43,516 nt of DNA from an uncultured Lachnospiraceae bacterium (GTDB lineage: Bacteria; Bacillota; Clostridia; Lachnospirales; Lachnospiraceae): the NCBI GenBank assembly GCA_910579325.1, contig CAJTTU010000020.1, positions 1-43,516 of the forward strand, read 5' to 3'. The notes under the pieces are model-generated. The model was not told the origin of the DNA. It worked only from the letters and a program-made list of their open reading frames with translations, and searched no databases. Positions within the stretch are counted from its first letter, which is position 1. Each line of letters starts with the position of its first letter. The translations under genes were made by a program, and so were the position numbers. Shown piece by piece: positions 1-8,843 of this stretch.

Positions 1-4
1 AGCT

Positions 5-37
5 TCCAGGTGAATTTTAGGAAGAAATTCACCTGGA
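5..37 (+). terminator. Intrinsic terminator of the gene upstream of leuS
   Basis: A perfect 13-bp stem pairs 5-17 with 25-37 around a 7-base loop and is followed by a T-rich run (38-46). It lies before the leuS promoter, so it most likely ends an upstream transcript outside the window. It could instead be the terminator of a T-box leader whose upstream part is cut off, but the promoter just after it argues against that. Confidence 0.75.
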
Positions 38-52
38 TTTTACTTTAGACGC

Positions 53-81
53 TTGACATCCCCCATCCAATGAAATATGAT
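53..81 (+). promoter_or_regulatory. Sigma-A promoter of leuS
   Basis: TTGACA (53-58), a 17-base spacer and TATGAT (76-81) match the housekeeping consensus very closely. The predicted start near base 88 leaves a leader of about 40 bases before the leuS ATG, too short for a T-box riboswitch. Confidence 0.75.
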
Positions 82-127
82 GATAAAATGAACACGAACG
101 CAATGAGTATGAAAGGACTCTTTAATT

Positions 128-2527
128 ATGAAGTATAATTTCAAAGACATTGAAAGCAAATGGCAGAAAAAATGGGAGGACGCCGGGATTTTTAAGGCTT
201 CGGAAGCTGTGGACAGGCCCAAATTTTACGGCCTGGTGGAATTCCCCTATCCCAGCGGGGCCGGTATGCATGTAGGACATATTAAGGCCTATACCGGTCT
301 GGAGGTCGTTTCCAGAAAGCGGCGTATGCAGGGGTACAACGTGCTGTTTCCCATCGGCTTTGACGCCTTTGGTCTTCCGGCGGAAAACTATGCGATTAAG
401 ACGGCTACCCATCCCCGGGTAATTACCGATCAGAACATCCATCATTTTTCCGAGCAGCTGAGGCGCGTGGGCTATTCCTTTGACTGGGATCGGACCATCG
501 ATACTACCGATGAAGATTTTTATAAGTGGACACAGTGGATTTTCCTGAAAATGTATGAGCATGGCCTTGTATTCCGGGACAAGGCGTGGGTTAACTACTG
601 TCCTTCCTGTAAGGTGGTCCTGTCCAACGAGGACAGCCAGGGCGGAAAATGTGATATCTGCCACAGCGACGTGGTTCAGAAGTCTAAAGACGTGTGGTAT
701 CTGCGTATTACCAGATACGCGGATAAACTGTTAGAGGGTCTGGAAACGGTGGACTACCCGCCGAACATTAAACAGCAGCAGATGAACTGGATCGGTAAAT
801 CTACCGGCGCTTTTGTGAACTTTAAGCTGGACGGCATTGAGGAAGAACTCGAGATTTATACTACAAGGCCGGACACCCTGTTTGGCGTGACCTTTATGGT
901 AATCGCTCCGGAGCACCCGCTGATCGACCAATATGCGGAAAAGATTGAGAATATGGACGCCGTGCTGGATTACCGCGCCCAGTGTGCGAAAAAGACGGAA
1001 TTCGAGCGGACCCAGCTGGTGAAGGACAAGACCGGCGTGGAACTGAAAGGCTTCCGGGCGGTCAATCCGGTAAATGGCAAAGAGATTCCCGTGTATATCG
1101 CAGATTATGTAATGATGGGTTACGGCACCGGCGCGATTATGGCCGTTCCCGCCCATGATCAGCGCGACTATGATTTTGCGAAAAAATTCGGTATCGAGAT
1201 TATCGAGGTCATCAAGGGCGGCGATATCTCCAGGGAAGCCTACGCCGGCGACGGCGAAATGGTAAATTCCGGATTTTTAAATGGCCTTACCAATAAAAAA
1301 GATTCCATTGCCCGGATGATCGAGCAGCTGGAGAAGGATGGAATCGGCAGAGCCGGCGTGCAATATAAGATGAAAGACTGGGCTTTTAACCGTCAGAGAT
1401 ACTGGGGCGAGCCGATTCCCATCGTGCATTGCCCGAAATGCGGAATGGTTCCGGTTCCTTATGAGGAACTGCCTTTGAGACTGCCTCAGGTGGAAAACTT
1501 TGAGGCGGGAGAGGACGGCGAGTCTCCTCTGGCAAAGATCGATTCTTTTGTCAACTGCACCTGTCCGAAGTGCGGCGGCGCGGCGAAACGGGAGACAGAC
1601 ACGATGCCCCAGTGGGCAGGCTCCTCCTGGTATTTTCTTCGCTATATTGACCCCCGCAATGACACGGCGCTGGCTGACAGGAAGAAGATGGAATACTGGA
1701 TGCCGGTAGACTGGTACAACGGCGGTATGGAGCATGTGACCAGGCATATGATTTATTCCCGGTTCTGGCATCGGTTCTTATATGATATCGGCGTGGTGAA
1801 TACGCCGGAGCCCTACGCGAAGCGGACGGCACAGGGACTGATTCTGGGACCCGACGGCGACAAGATGAGTAAGTCCAAAGGGAACGTGGTGGATCCGCTG
1901 GATATCGTGGAAGAATACGGCGCGGATACATTGCGGACCTATGTGCTGTTTATGGGAGACTACGGCGCTGCGACTCCGTGGAATGACAATTCCGTAAAAG
2001 GCTGCAAACGGTTCCTGGAGCGTGTGGCCGGACTGGCTGATATGGTGACGGGCGGCAGTGTGCCGGAGCTGGAGTCCGCGCTGCATAAAACGATTAAAAA
2101 AGTTACGCTTGATATAGAAGAAATGAAATTCAATACGGCGATCGCAAGCCTGATGGCTTTCCTCAACGACGTATATGACGCGGGAAAACTGGACAGAGAA
2201 GAACTGACGGCTTACCTGAAGCTGCTCTGCCCTTTTGCTCCCCATCTGGCGGAGGAGATCTGGGAGAAGGCCGGAAGAGAGGGTTTTCTGTCCCTGTCCC
2301 CGTGGCCTGCGTATGACGAGGCCAAGACTATCGATCAGACTGCGGAGATCGGCGTTCAGATCAACGGGAAGCTGAGAAGCACGGTGGTGATTCCTACCGA
2401 CTGTGCGAAAGAGGAGGTATTTGCCGCCGCGAAAGCCAATGAAAAAATTGCTTCTCTAATCGAAAGTAAAACGATTGTAAAAGAAATTTATGTGCCGAAC
2501 AAAATCGTGAACTTTGTGGTGAAGTAG
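128..2527 (+). CDS. leuS: Leucyl-tRNA synthetase
   Basis: Class I aminoacyl-tRNA synthetase that charges tRNA-Leu with leucine in the cytoplasm. The 799-residue length is normal for the bacterial enzyme. The HIGH-type signature reads HVGH near residues 48-51 within PYPSGAGMHVGH, and the KMSKS loop is at about 579-583. Two Cys-rich pairs in the first half (CPSC and CDIC) and CPKC further on fit metal-binding inserts, and a long insert between the two halves of the catalytic core fits the CP1 editing domain. The ATG at 128 follows AAAGGA at about 112-117. It is the only clear housekeeping gene in the window and is separated from the flagellar genes by about 600 bases, so it marks the edge of the locus. 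Confidence 0.97.
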   Translation: MKYNFKDIESKWQKKWEDAGIFKASEAVDRPKFYGLVEFPYPSGAGMHVGHIKAYTGLEVVSRKRRMQGYNVLFPIGFDAFGLPAENYAIKTATHPRVITDQNIHHFSEQLRRVGYSFDWDRTIDTTDEDFYKWTQWIFLKMYEHGLVFRDKAWVNYCPSCKVVLSNEDSQGGKCDICHSDVVQKSKDVWYLRITRYADKLLEGLETVDYPPNIKQQQMNWIGKSTGAFVNFKLDGIEEELEIYTTRPDTLFGVTFMVIAPEHPLIDQYAEKIENMDAVLDYRAQCAKKTEFERTQLVKDKTGVELKGFRAVNPVNGKEIPVYIADYVMMGYGTGAIMAVPAHDQRDYDFAKKFGIEIIEVIKGGDISREAYAGDGEMVNSGFLNGLTNKKDSIARMIEQLEKDGIGRAGVQYKMKDWAFNRQRYWGEPIPIVHCPKCGMVPVPYEELPLRLPQVENFEAGEDGESPLAKIDSFVNCTCPKCGGAAKRETDTMPQWAGSSWYFLRYIDPRNDTALADRKKMEYWMPVDWYNGGMEHVTRHMIYSRFWHRFLYDIGVVNTPEPYAKRTAQGLILGPDGDKMSKSKGNVVDPLDIVEEYGADTLRTYVLFMGDYGAATPWNDNSVKGCKRFLERVAGLADMVTGGSVPELESALHKTIKKVTLDIEEMKFNTAIASLMAFLNDVYDAGKLDREELTAYLKLLCPFAPHLAEEIWEKAGREGFLSLSPWPAYDEAKTIDQTAEIGVQINGKLRSTVVIPTDCAKEEVFAAAKANEKIASLIESKTIVKEIYVPNKIVNFVVK

Positions 2528-2582
2528 TCACGGTCCGAAAATGTGGTTCGGAAACAAAACAGGATGAAATAAATTGCCGGAG

Positions 2583-2612
2583 ATGGCCTTCTGACAACTG
2601 TTGGAAGGCCAT
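2583..2612 (+). terminator. Hairpin after leuS, probable terminator
   Basis: A perfect 9-bp stem (2583-2591 with 2604-2612, GC-rich core GGCC) begins 55 bases after the leuS stop. No T-run follows, so a weak terminator or an mRNA 3'-end stabiliser are both possible. Confidence 0.45.
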
Positions 2613-2718
2613 ATATTAGCAAAAATTACATCATTTGTCATAAAAACAGGTTATAATGCGGAAAAAAATGGAATAACTATGAAAATTTGATGAAAATAAA
2701 GAAAAAAGGCATAACCAG

Positions 2719-2747
2719 TTGAAAATTTGGACAATTAGTGCTAAACT
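2719..2747 (+). promoter_or_regulatory. Candidate sigma-A promoter of the flgB operon
   Basis: TTGAAA (2719-2724), exactly 17 bases, then TAAACT (2742-2747). If used, the RNA would start near 2754, just at the first hairpin of the leader, giving a leader of about 375 bases before flgB. A second possible start is a perfect TATAAT at 3018-3023, but it has no good -35 box. Confidence 0.4.
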
Positions 2748-2755
2748 AAGAGCGA

Positions 2756-3085
2756 ACCGTTGTGCAAAAAAACGGTGTAACGCAATAGCACAATAAAGAG
2801 AAAAAGCCAGTAGAAATAAAAGCGTAAAAAGAGCGGTATATTTAATTTACTGGTTCTTTTCGTGCAAAAGAAGTATGTGTCCTGCATTTTCACGCAAAGC
2901 TCAAAGGGACATTGCCGGATGTTCGGCGTTTCGCCAAGTGTAATATGTATGCGGCACAGAGTTTTTCATGGTGAAATTCTTTTTACAATAAGAGTAATGT
3001 AAACAGCTTTCAGTAAATATAATGAAGAAACGCGGGAAGCGAACAGCGCCGTAAGCACGGCTCCTGAATAATATGTATTCAGGAG
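2756..3085 (+). promoter_or_regulatory. Folded leader region upstream of flgB
   Basis: This non-coding stretch is rich in inverted repeats. ACCGTT/AACGGT (2756-2761 with 2771-2776) overlaps the competing pair TTGTGC/GCACAA (2760-2765 with 2788-2793), so the two stems exclude each other. A long imperfect stem joins about 2799-2820 with 2841-2861, has the core CCAGTA/TACTGG, and ends in a T-rich segment. Segment 2864-2900 has GCAAA, a small stem, then ACGCAAAGC. GCCGT/ACGGC pairs at 3048-3061. Finally, a perfect 10-bp stem, 3061-3070 with 3076-3085, hides an AGGAG sequence. The layout suggests RNA-level control of the flagellar operon, but no known RNA family is matched over its full length. 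Confidence 0.4.
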
Positions 3086-3129
3086 GGACGGCCGCGGCGG
3101 GCTGGAAAAAACTTAAGGAGGAACCGGAT

Positions 3130-3519
3130 ATGGCAGAGTTTCTATTTGGAAACGGAATAGCATTAACTGAGAGAGCATTGGACCTGCTTTGGATTAGACA
3201 GAATATTACTTTAAACAATATCGCGAACGACGATACGCCGGACTTCAAGTCTCAGTATCTGACTTTTGAGGACACTCTGGCGGAGCAGGTGAAAGCGGCC
3301 AGCGCCACGGGCAGCGCGGGAAATGTGCGTCAGGCGATCTCCTCCGCGCCGGCTATCGTCCGCACGACGGAGGATGAGACCCACCGTCTGGACGGGAATA
3401 ACGTGGACATGTCCCAGGAGCAGATCGATCTGGTACGGACGGCGTACCAGTACCAGTATCTGACAAATTCCATAAACAACGAGATCAGCCGTCTGCGTGA
3501 AGCAGCAAAACCGTTCTAG
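3130..3519 (+). CDS. flgB: Flagellar basal body rod protein FlgB
   Basis: Proximal rod subunit that assembles on the MS ring at the base of the flagellar axle and is exported by the type III system. The 129-residue size is typical. The N-terminal third contains the rod-family segment NITLNNIANDDTPDF, and the C-terminus (EQIDLVRTAYQYQYLTNSIN) is the helical part shared by rod proteins. An in-frame start exists at 3073, but the ATG at 3130 is preferred because AAGGAGGAACC ends a few bases upstream and because the longer form would put an unrelated basic stretch before the rod motif. FlgB opens the operon. Unusually it is followed by fliE rather than flgC. Confidence 0.93.
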   Translation: MAEFLFGNGIALTERALDLLWIRQNITLNNIANDDTPDFKSQYLTFEDTLAEQVKAASATGSAGNVRQAISSAPAIVRTTEDETHRLDGNNVDMSQEQIDLVRTAYQYQYLTNSINNEISRLREAAKPF

Positions 3520-3589
3520 TGTGCTGTCCGAATATGAACCGGACAGTGCGTCGGCCTGTAAAAAATCAGATTAAGGAAGGATGTTAAAA

Positions 3590-3931
3590 ATGGATATACA
3601 GAATATACAGCCGGTTTCTATGCTGAAGGGATTTGAGCCGATTGAACCGATCAGACCCTGGAGTTTACTCGAGGATATCGATAAAGCGGATAAAGAGGAA
3701 AATCAGGGGCTCTCCGCATTCGCGGATATTTTCAAGAACGCTGTGTCCCAGGTCTATGAGACTCAGGCGGATGTGGAGGAAAAGCAGTATTTGCTGTCGA
3801 CAGGCCGGCTTGACGATGCGCATACACTGCCGATTGCGGAGGCGAAGGCGGCTTTAAGCGTGGATATTCTGATCGGCCTGCGGAACAAAGCGGTGGAAGC
3901 CTATAACGAGTTCATGAAAATGAATATTTAA
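3590..3931 (+). CDS. fliE: Flagellar hook-basal body complex protein FliE
   Basis: Small adaptor that joins the MS ring and export gate to the rod. It has 113 residues and the family-typical C-terminus with IAEAKAALSVDILIGLRNKAVEAYNEFMKM. An earlier ATG at 3581 touches the Shine-Dalgarno AAGGAAGG (3573-3580), leaving no spacing, whereas the ATG at 3590 sits 9 bases away, so 3590 is chosen. In most Firmicutes flgC would lie directly upstream; here it is over 12 kb away. Confidence 0.92.
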   Translation: MDIQNIQPVSMLKGFEPIEPIRPWSLLEDIDKADKEENQGLSAFADIFKNAVSQVYETQADVEEKQYLLSTGRLDDAHTLPIAEAKAALSVDILIGLRNKAVEAYNEFMKMNI

Positions 3932-3954
3932 GCTTAGTATAAACATGAGGAAAG

Positions 3955-5634
3955 TTGGGCAAAGCTGTGCAAAAGTTGAAGGAATTCTTGGCGAAGATAT
4001 CTGACAAAACAAAAAAGCTTCTGATAGTGATTATAGCAGGAACTATTATAATTGCTATTGGGGCTGTTTTGGTCTTGAAGCTGTTGTCGCGTACGGACTA
4101 TGCGACACTTTTCACGGGCCTGAATCAGGAAGAAGCCCAGGAAGTGGCAAGTTTATTATATGATACGGGGATTACATACCAGTATGAGGATAATACGGGT
4201 ACGATTCTCGTGCCTGAAAAGCAGGTGGACCAGCTGCGGGCTACCCTTCTGATGCAGGGTTACCCCAAGAGCGGTTTTGCATATGATATGTATATAGACA
4301 ATGCTGGATTGATGACGACGGAATCAGATAAGCGGCAGTATACGCTTTATGAGCTGCAGGACCGTCTGGGCTCGCAGATCCGTCTGTTCGATCAGGTGCA
4401 GGACGCAAAGGTAACCATATCGCCGGCGAATTCTTCTAATTACGCGCTGGCGGAACAGAACGAGCGTTCGGCCAGCGTTACCGTGACGATGATGAAAGGC
4501 GAGTCTTTACAGCCTGAGCAGGCGGCGGCAATCAAAAACCTGATTGCGCACTGCGTCAACGGCATGACCTTTACCGATGTGTCGGTGTTTGACGCGGCCA
4601 CCGGCCTTGAGGTGAGCGGCGAGGAAAAGGCCGATGTCTCTACGGACGGAACCAGCATGGCGGAACTGACCGCTATGGTGGAGGAAAATATCGCGGCAAG
4701 TATCCGCAGGATTCTGGAGAAGCTTTACGGACAGGGAAATGTGGCTGTTTCCGTAAAGGGAAACCTGAATATGGAACAGATTATTTCCGAGAGCACCCAG
4801 TACACGGTTCCGGAAAAAATTGACGATGAAGATAAGACGGGCCTGTTAGAGAGCGAATCGGGAGCCGGAGAATATGCCGGCTCGGCGGTTGACGGAGCGG
4901 GCGACGTGGTAGGGGCGGACGCGAATGCGGACGAACCCCGATATACATATGATACCGGAGGAGACGGCGTTGTCGGTTCTTCCAGCAGCAGTTACGCCAG
5001 ACAATGGCTTTACAACGTATTAAAGGAACAGCGTCAGATCAGCCCCGGCGTCCTGCAGGATGTCAGCGTGGCTGCGGTGATCAATACCGACGATCTGGAG
5101 ATTGCCAACCAGGATCTGATTAACCTGATTGCGAATGCGGCCGGAATTGACCGGACCGAAGCAAACCAGAAGGTATCTATTGTTCGCTCGCTGTCCTCAG
5201 AGCAGAAGGCGGCCGCTGCGAATCCGCCCGACGCAACGAACCCGGTGGTGCGGAGAACCATTCCTCTGCCGCTTCTGATCGCGGTAATCGCGCAGGCGGT
5301 TCTGATTCTGCTGCTACTGCTTCTGATGCTTCTGCGGCGCAGAAAGAAGAAAAAGGCAGAAGAAGCGCTGGAAGAAGAGATGGAGCTTGGAGACGGCTAT
5401 ATCCCTCTGCCCGAGGATTCGGCGGGAGACAGCGATGCCTTTGCACCTGACGAGGACGACGAGATGGAGAACAGCGAGGCCGTATTGAATCTGCGGATGC
5501 AGCACAGCCTGAAGTTAAAGCAGAATATCGGCGATTTCGTGGATCAGAACCCGCAGATTGCGGCGAAGCTGATTCAGGGATGGCTGAGAGGGGAAGGAGG
5601 CGACGAGAATGGCGGCAGCCGAAAGCGCAAGTAA
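3955..5634 (+). CDS. fliF: Flagellar MS-ring protein FliF
   Basis: Membrane protein that forms the MS ring, the platform for the C ring, export apparatus and rod. It has 559 residues. A first membrane helix lies at about 21-43 and a second at about 437-460, with the ring-building domains between them, which is the FliF plan. The cytosolic tail is acidic and ends with a short helical segment (NPQIAAKLIQGWLRG) of the type that binds FliG. The start is a TTG at 3955 preceded by GAGGAAAG; a GTG at 3967 is a less well spaced alternative. Its end overlaps the start of fliG by 26 bases, indicating translational coupling of the two contacting proteins. Confidence 0.95.
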   Translation: MGKAVQKLKEFLAKISDKTKKLLIVIIAGTIIIAIGAVLVLKLLSRTDYATLFTGLNQEEAQEVASLLYDTGITYQYEDNTGTILVPEKQVDQLRATLLMQGYPKSGFAYDMYIDNAGLMTTESDKRQYTLYELQDRLGSQIRLFDQVQDAKVTISPANSSNYALAEQNERSASVTVTMMKGESLQPEQAAAIKNLIAHCVNGMTFTDVSVFDAATGLEVSGEEKADVSTDGTSMAELTAMVEENIAASIRRILEKLYGQGNVAVSVKGNLNMEQIISESTQYTVPEKIDDEDKTGLLESESGAGEYAGSAVDGAGDVVGADANADEPRYTYDTGGDGVVGSSSSSYARQWLYNVLKEQRQISPGVLQDVSVAAVINTDDLEIANQDLINLIANAAGIDRTEANQKVSIVRSLSSEQKAAAANPPDATNPVVRRTIPLPLLIAVIAQAVLILLLLLLMLLRRRKKKKAEEALEEEMELGDGYIPLPEDSAGDSDAFAPDEDDEMENSEAVLNLRMQHSLKLKQNIGDFVDQNPQIAAKLIQGWLRGEGGDENGGSRKRK

Positions 5635-6667
5635 AGCGCCTGTTGTGGAAGAAGAAAAGGTTGAACCGCTGGATACGGCGCAGAAAGCCGCTCTTGTGGT
5701 GGTTTCTCTGGGCGCGGACAGAGCCTCTCAGATTTATAAGTATTTAAGCGAACAGGATATCGAGGACCTGACCTATGAAGTGGCAAAGATGGGAAAGAAC
5801 AACAATGCCCAAGTGGAAGGTGCTCTCGACGAGTTCTATAAACTTTGCCTGACCCATAAGATGATGACAGACGGCGGTCTGGACTACGCCAGGGACGTAC
5901 TGGAGAAAGCCTTTGGCGAGTCCACGGCCAGGAACCTGCTGGAGAAAGTGTCAAAGACATTGCAGTCTAAGCCCTTTAATTTCTTTACAAAGGGCGACCC
6001 CAAAACCCTGCTTGCTCTTTTGCAGCAGGAGCGACCCCAGGTGATCGCACTGATTATGTCCTATATGGATCCGGAGCAGTCTGCCCGTGTGCTGGAGCAG
6101 CTGCCGGAAGGAAAGCGGATTTCTGTGGTGGGGGCTATGGCCAAGATGGACCGGGTATCCCCTGAGGCCATCGCGATTGTGGAAGAAGAGATGAAGCGCA
6201 AGTTCGCTACAATCATTACCAGCGAGGACAATATGAACCTGGGCGGCGTGGAGTACGTGGCCGACATGATGAACCATGTGGACCGAAGCAACGAGCGGCG
6301 TATTTTCGAGGAACTGGACAAATCCGATCCGGATCTGGCTCAGGATATCAGAGACAGGATGTTTGTATTCGAGAACATTCTCGATATGGACGATCGTTCC
6401 GTACAGCGTTTTGTCCGGGATTGCGATACGAAGGATATTGTATATGCCCTTAAGACTGCTTCCGATGAGATGAAACAGATCTTCTTCTCCAATATGTCTA
6501 AACGTCAGACTGAGACTGTGAGAAGCGATATGGAAATTACCACGAACGTCAGACTGAAAGACGTTGAAGAAGCACAGCAGAGGATTGTGAATGTGATCCG
6601 CCGTCTGGAGGATGAAGGCGAGGTAATCATCAATAAGGGAGGCGAAGAGGGTGATATCATCGTCTAA
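5609..6667 (+). CDS. fliG: Flagellar motor switch protein FliG
   Basis: C-ring protein that binds FliF and meets the MotA stator to generate torque. The 352-residue length is slightly above the usual. The N-terminal segment (TAQKAALVVVSLGADRASQIYKYL) matches the FliF-binding domain. The middle (PQVIALIMSYMDPEQSARVL) matches the FliM-binding region. The C-terminal part (FVFENILDMDDRSVQRFVRD) carries the charged torque helix. The ATG at 5609 has GGAAGGAGG upstream and lies inside the end of fliF. Confidence 0.97.
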   Translation: MAAAESASKAPVVEEEKVEPLDTAQKAALVVVSLGADRASQIYKYLSEQDIEDLTYEVAKMGKNNNAQVEGALDEFYKLCLTHKMMTDGGLDYARDVLEKAFGESTARNLLEKVSKTLQSKPFNFFTKGDPKTLLALLQQERPQVIALIMSYMDPEQSARVLEQLPEGKRISVVGAMAKMDRVSPEAIAIVEEEMKRKFATIITSEDNMNLGGVEYVADMMNHVDRSNERRIFEELDKSDPDLAQDIRDRMFVFENILDMDDRSVQRFVRDCDTKDIVYALKTASDEMKQIFFSNMSKRQTETVRSDMEITTNVRLKDVEEAQQRIVNVIRRLEDEGEVIINKGGEEGDIIV

Positions 6668-7487
6668 AGGCGTAGTGAAGCGGGGGAAGGAGATTCCGGC
6701 GGTCTGGAAATACGTTCCCCCGGAACAGACCTCCCTGCGGCCTGAAAAAAGCAAAAAAGAGAGCAAAGCCGTCGAGGAAAAAGAGGGCGGCAGCGCAGAG
6801 CAGGAGGCTGCGGCCTGCGTTGATCCGGTTCCGGAGGTATCTTTTCAGGAAGAACTTTTGAGCGAGGCTCAGGCAGAAGCGGAGGAAATCCGGCAGGAAG
6901 CCGAGAGACTGGCCGAACAGCTCCGGGACGAAGCGAAAGAGGAAATTGAAGAGCAGAGAAAGGAAGCCGCCGAACAGGGGTATCAGGAGGGCTATGCCCG
7001 GGGACTGGAGGAAGGGCGGCAGAAGGCCATCGAGGAGTATGGCGCACGACTGAAGGAACAGCTGGAAGGATTTCAGAGGGATATGGAACGGGCGCTGGCA
7101 TCGGCGGAGGAAGCCAAGGAAAAGAGCCTGAATAAATATCTGGACGAATTGAAGGACTGTGCCATAGCGGTGGGAGAAAAAGTGATTCACATCAGCTTAA
7201 AGTCAAGCGGCGATGTGATTAAGCGCATGATCCTGGCGGAGACAGAGAAGCTGAAAAAAACTGCCTGGGTCAAAATATATATGGAAAGAACGGACTATGA
7301 GACGATGATGAAGGGAGATGCCGACATGATCGGCGAGCTGTCCCGTCTTTCCGACAATGTTAAGTTTGTAGTGATGAATAAGGATAAAAGCGGTCGGTGC
7401 ATCATCGAGATGCCGGATCAGGTGGTGGATGTCAGCGTGGATACGCAGCTTGAGAATATCAGAGAAGTACTGGAAAATATCAGGTAA
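6651..7487 (+). CDS. fliH: Flagellar export ATPase regulator FliH
   Basis: Peripheral stator of the export ATPase: it binds FliI and links it to the C ring. It has 278 residues. A long Glu/Ala/Gln-rich coiled region occupies roughly 60-165, including GYQEGYARGLEEGRQKAIEE with the Gly-spaced pattern typical of FliH. A compact C-terminal domain (residues about 170-278) ends VSVDTQLENIREVLENI. The start is GTG at 6651, 8 bases after AAGGGAGG, and it overlaps the end of fliG by 17 bases. Sequence identity in this family is usually low, so the call rests on layout plus position between fliG and fliI. Confidence 0.9.
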   Translation: MISSSKGVVKRGKEIPAVWKYVPPEQTSLRPEKSKKESKAVEEKEGGSAEQEAAACVDPVPEVSFQEELLSEAQAEAEEIRQEAERLAEQLRDEAKEEIEEQRKEAAEQGYQEGYARGLEEGRQKAIEEYGARLKEQLEGFQRDMERALASAEEAKEKSLNKYLDELKDCAIAVGEKVIHISLKSSGDVIKRMILAETEKLKKTAWVKIYMERTDYETMMKGDADMIGELSRLSDNVKFVVMNKDKSGRCIIEMPDQVVDVSVDTQLENIREVLENIR

Positions 7488-7504
7488 CGGGAGGGCGGCC
7501 GGCC

Positions 7505-8806
7505 ATGTATGAGTCGATTCCCAAACTGATCTCCAAAACAGAGACAGTGGGACATATCGGAAAAATTGAAAATGTGGTTGGAATGTCTATGGAGGCTTCG
7601 GGCGGCCGGTCCAGTATCGGCGATATCGTCATGATCTATAACGAGGAGCAGAACCAGCAGACGCCGGCCGAGGTGGTAGGCTTTAAGGAGGGCAAGATCC
7701 AGTTGATGACCTATGAGTCTACCAGCGGCATTACCTCCGGCAGCTTTGTGCGGAATACGAAGCACAGGCTGAAGATTCCGGTAGGGGAATTTCTGCGGGG
7801 GCGTATCATCAACGCTATGGGAGAGCCTATCGACGGAAAAGGAGAGTTTACTCCCACTCAGTTTTATACGGTAAACAGTTCCTATACCAATCCTTTGAGC
7901 AGACCGCCCATCAGAGAGCGGCTGGAATTCGGCGTGAAAGCCATCGACGGTCTGAACACCATCGGGAAGGGGCAGAGAATCGGCATCTTCGCGGGTTCCG
8001 GCGTGGGAAAGAGTACGCTGATGGGTATGATCGCCAAGAATGTCAAAACCGATATTAACGTGCTGGCTCTGGTGGGAGAGCGTGGGCGTGAGGTGCTGGA
8101 GTTCGTGGAAAAGGATCTGGGAGAGGAAGGCATGAAGCGTTCCGTCCTGGTTGTCGCCACTTCTGACCAGCCGGCCATGCTGCGGATGAAATGCCCGCTG
8201 GTGGCCACTACTATCGCCGAGTATTTCCGGGATCAGGGAAACGATGTGCTTCTGATGATGGATTCCCTTACCCGTTATGCCATGGCACAGCGTGAAATCG
8301 GCCTGGCCATCGGAGAGCCGCCGATTGCCAGAGGGTATACGCCCTCCATTTATGCGGAATTTCCCAAATTGCTGGAGAGAAGCGGGAATTTTAATAAAGG
8401 CTCCATCACGGGCGTTTATACCGTACTTGTGGAAGGCGACGATACGAATGAGCCGATCGCGGATACTGTCCGCGGTATTCTGGACGGACATATCGTCCTG
8501 AGCCGGCAGCTGGCCAATGAAAATCATTTTCCGGCCATCGATATCGGCGCCAGCATTTCCCGTCTGATGGTGGAGATTGTGGACGAAGATCACAAACAGT
8601 CCTCCTCTCAGATGCGTAATCTTCTGGGACTGTATCAGAAGAACGCGGACCTGATCGCCATTGGCGCCTATAAAAAAGGAAACAACCCCGCGCTTGATAA
8701 CGCGGTATCCAAGATAGATCAGATTAACGGATTCCTGGAACAGGGAATCGACGAAAGCTTTACCTACGAGGAGACGCTGGAGCTGATGCAGTCGATCATA
8801 GGATAA
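7505..8806 (+). CDS. fliI: Flagellum-specific ATPase FliI
   Basis: Hexameric ATPase of the flagellar type III export system, related to the F1 beta subunit; it works with FliH and FliJ at the membrane. It has 433 residues. The P-loop AGSGVGKST has its Lys at about 169, the catalytic-site segment GERGREVLEF follows near 195, and the Walker B strand VLLMMDSLTRYA is near 250. These are all family hallmarks. The ATG at 7505 follows GGGAGG. A 468-codon reading frame runs antisense to the whole gene, but it is a codon-bias shadow. Confidence 0.97.
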   Translation: MYESIPKLISKTETVGHIGKIENVVGMSMEASGGRSSIGDIVMIYNEEQNQQTPAEVVGFKEGKIQLMTYESTSGITSGSFVRNTKHRLKIPVGEFLRGRIINAMGEPIDGKGEFTPTQFYTVNSSYTNPLSRPPIRERLEFGVKAIDGLNTIGKGQRIGIFAGSGVGKSTLMGMIAKNVKTDINVLALVGERGREVLEFVEKDLGEEGMKRSVLVVATSDQPAMLRMKCPLVATTIAEYFRDQGNDVLLMMDSLTRYAMAQREIGLAIGEPPIARGYTPSIYAEFPKLLERSGNFNKGSITGVYTVLVEGDDTNEPIADTVRGILDGHIVLSRQLANENHFPAIDIGASISRLMVEIVDEDHKQSSSQMRNLLGLYQKNADLIAIGAYKKGNNPALDNAVSKIDQINGFLEQGIDESFTYEETLELMQSIIG

Positions 8807-8843
8807 ATTGGGATAAAAATTCACTCTGTCAGGAGGGATAGCT

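Noticed and set aside
1..127. T-box riboswitch for leuS
   Set aside because: A consensus promoter (53-81) lies after the terminator hairpin, no AGGGTGG-type T-box sequence is visible, and the remaining leader of about 40 bases is too short. A T-box cut by the window start cannot be fully excluded.
2961..2988. Small terminator TTTCA/TGAAA followed by TTCTTTTT in the flgB leader
   Set aside because: The stem is only 5 bp and AT-rich, too weak to call alone, though it might take part in the larger leader fold.
3073..3129. N-terminal extension of flgB from an upstream start
   Set aside because: The start lies in the loop of the 3061-3085 hairpin, the extension does not look like a rod protein, and a strong ribosome site sits just before the ATG at 3130.
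7418..8824. A 468-codon open frame antisense to fliI
   Set aside because: It covers the whole of fliI in the opposite sense, has no ribosome site, and its translation shows no recognisable domain. fliI itself has all ATPase motifs, so this is a codon-bias shadow.
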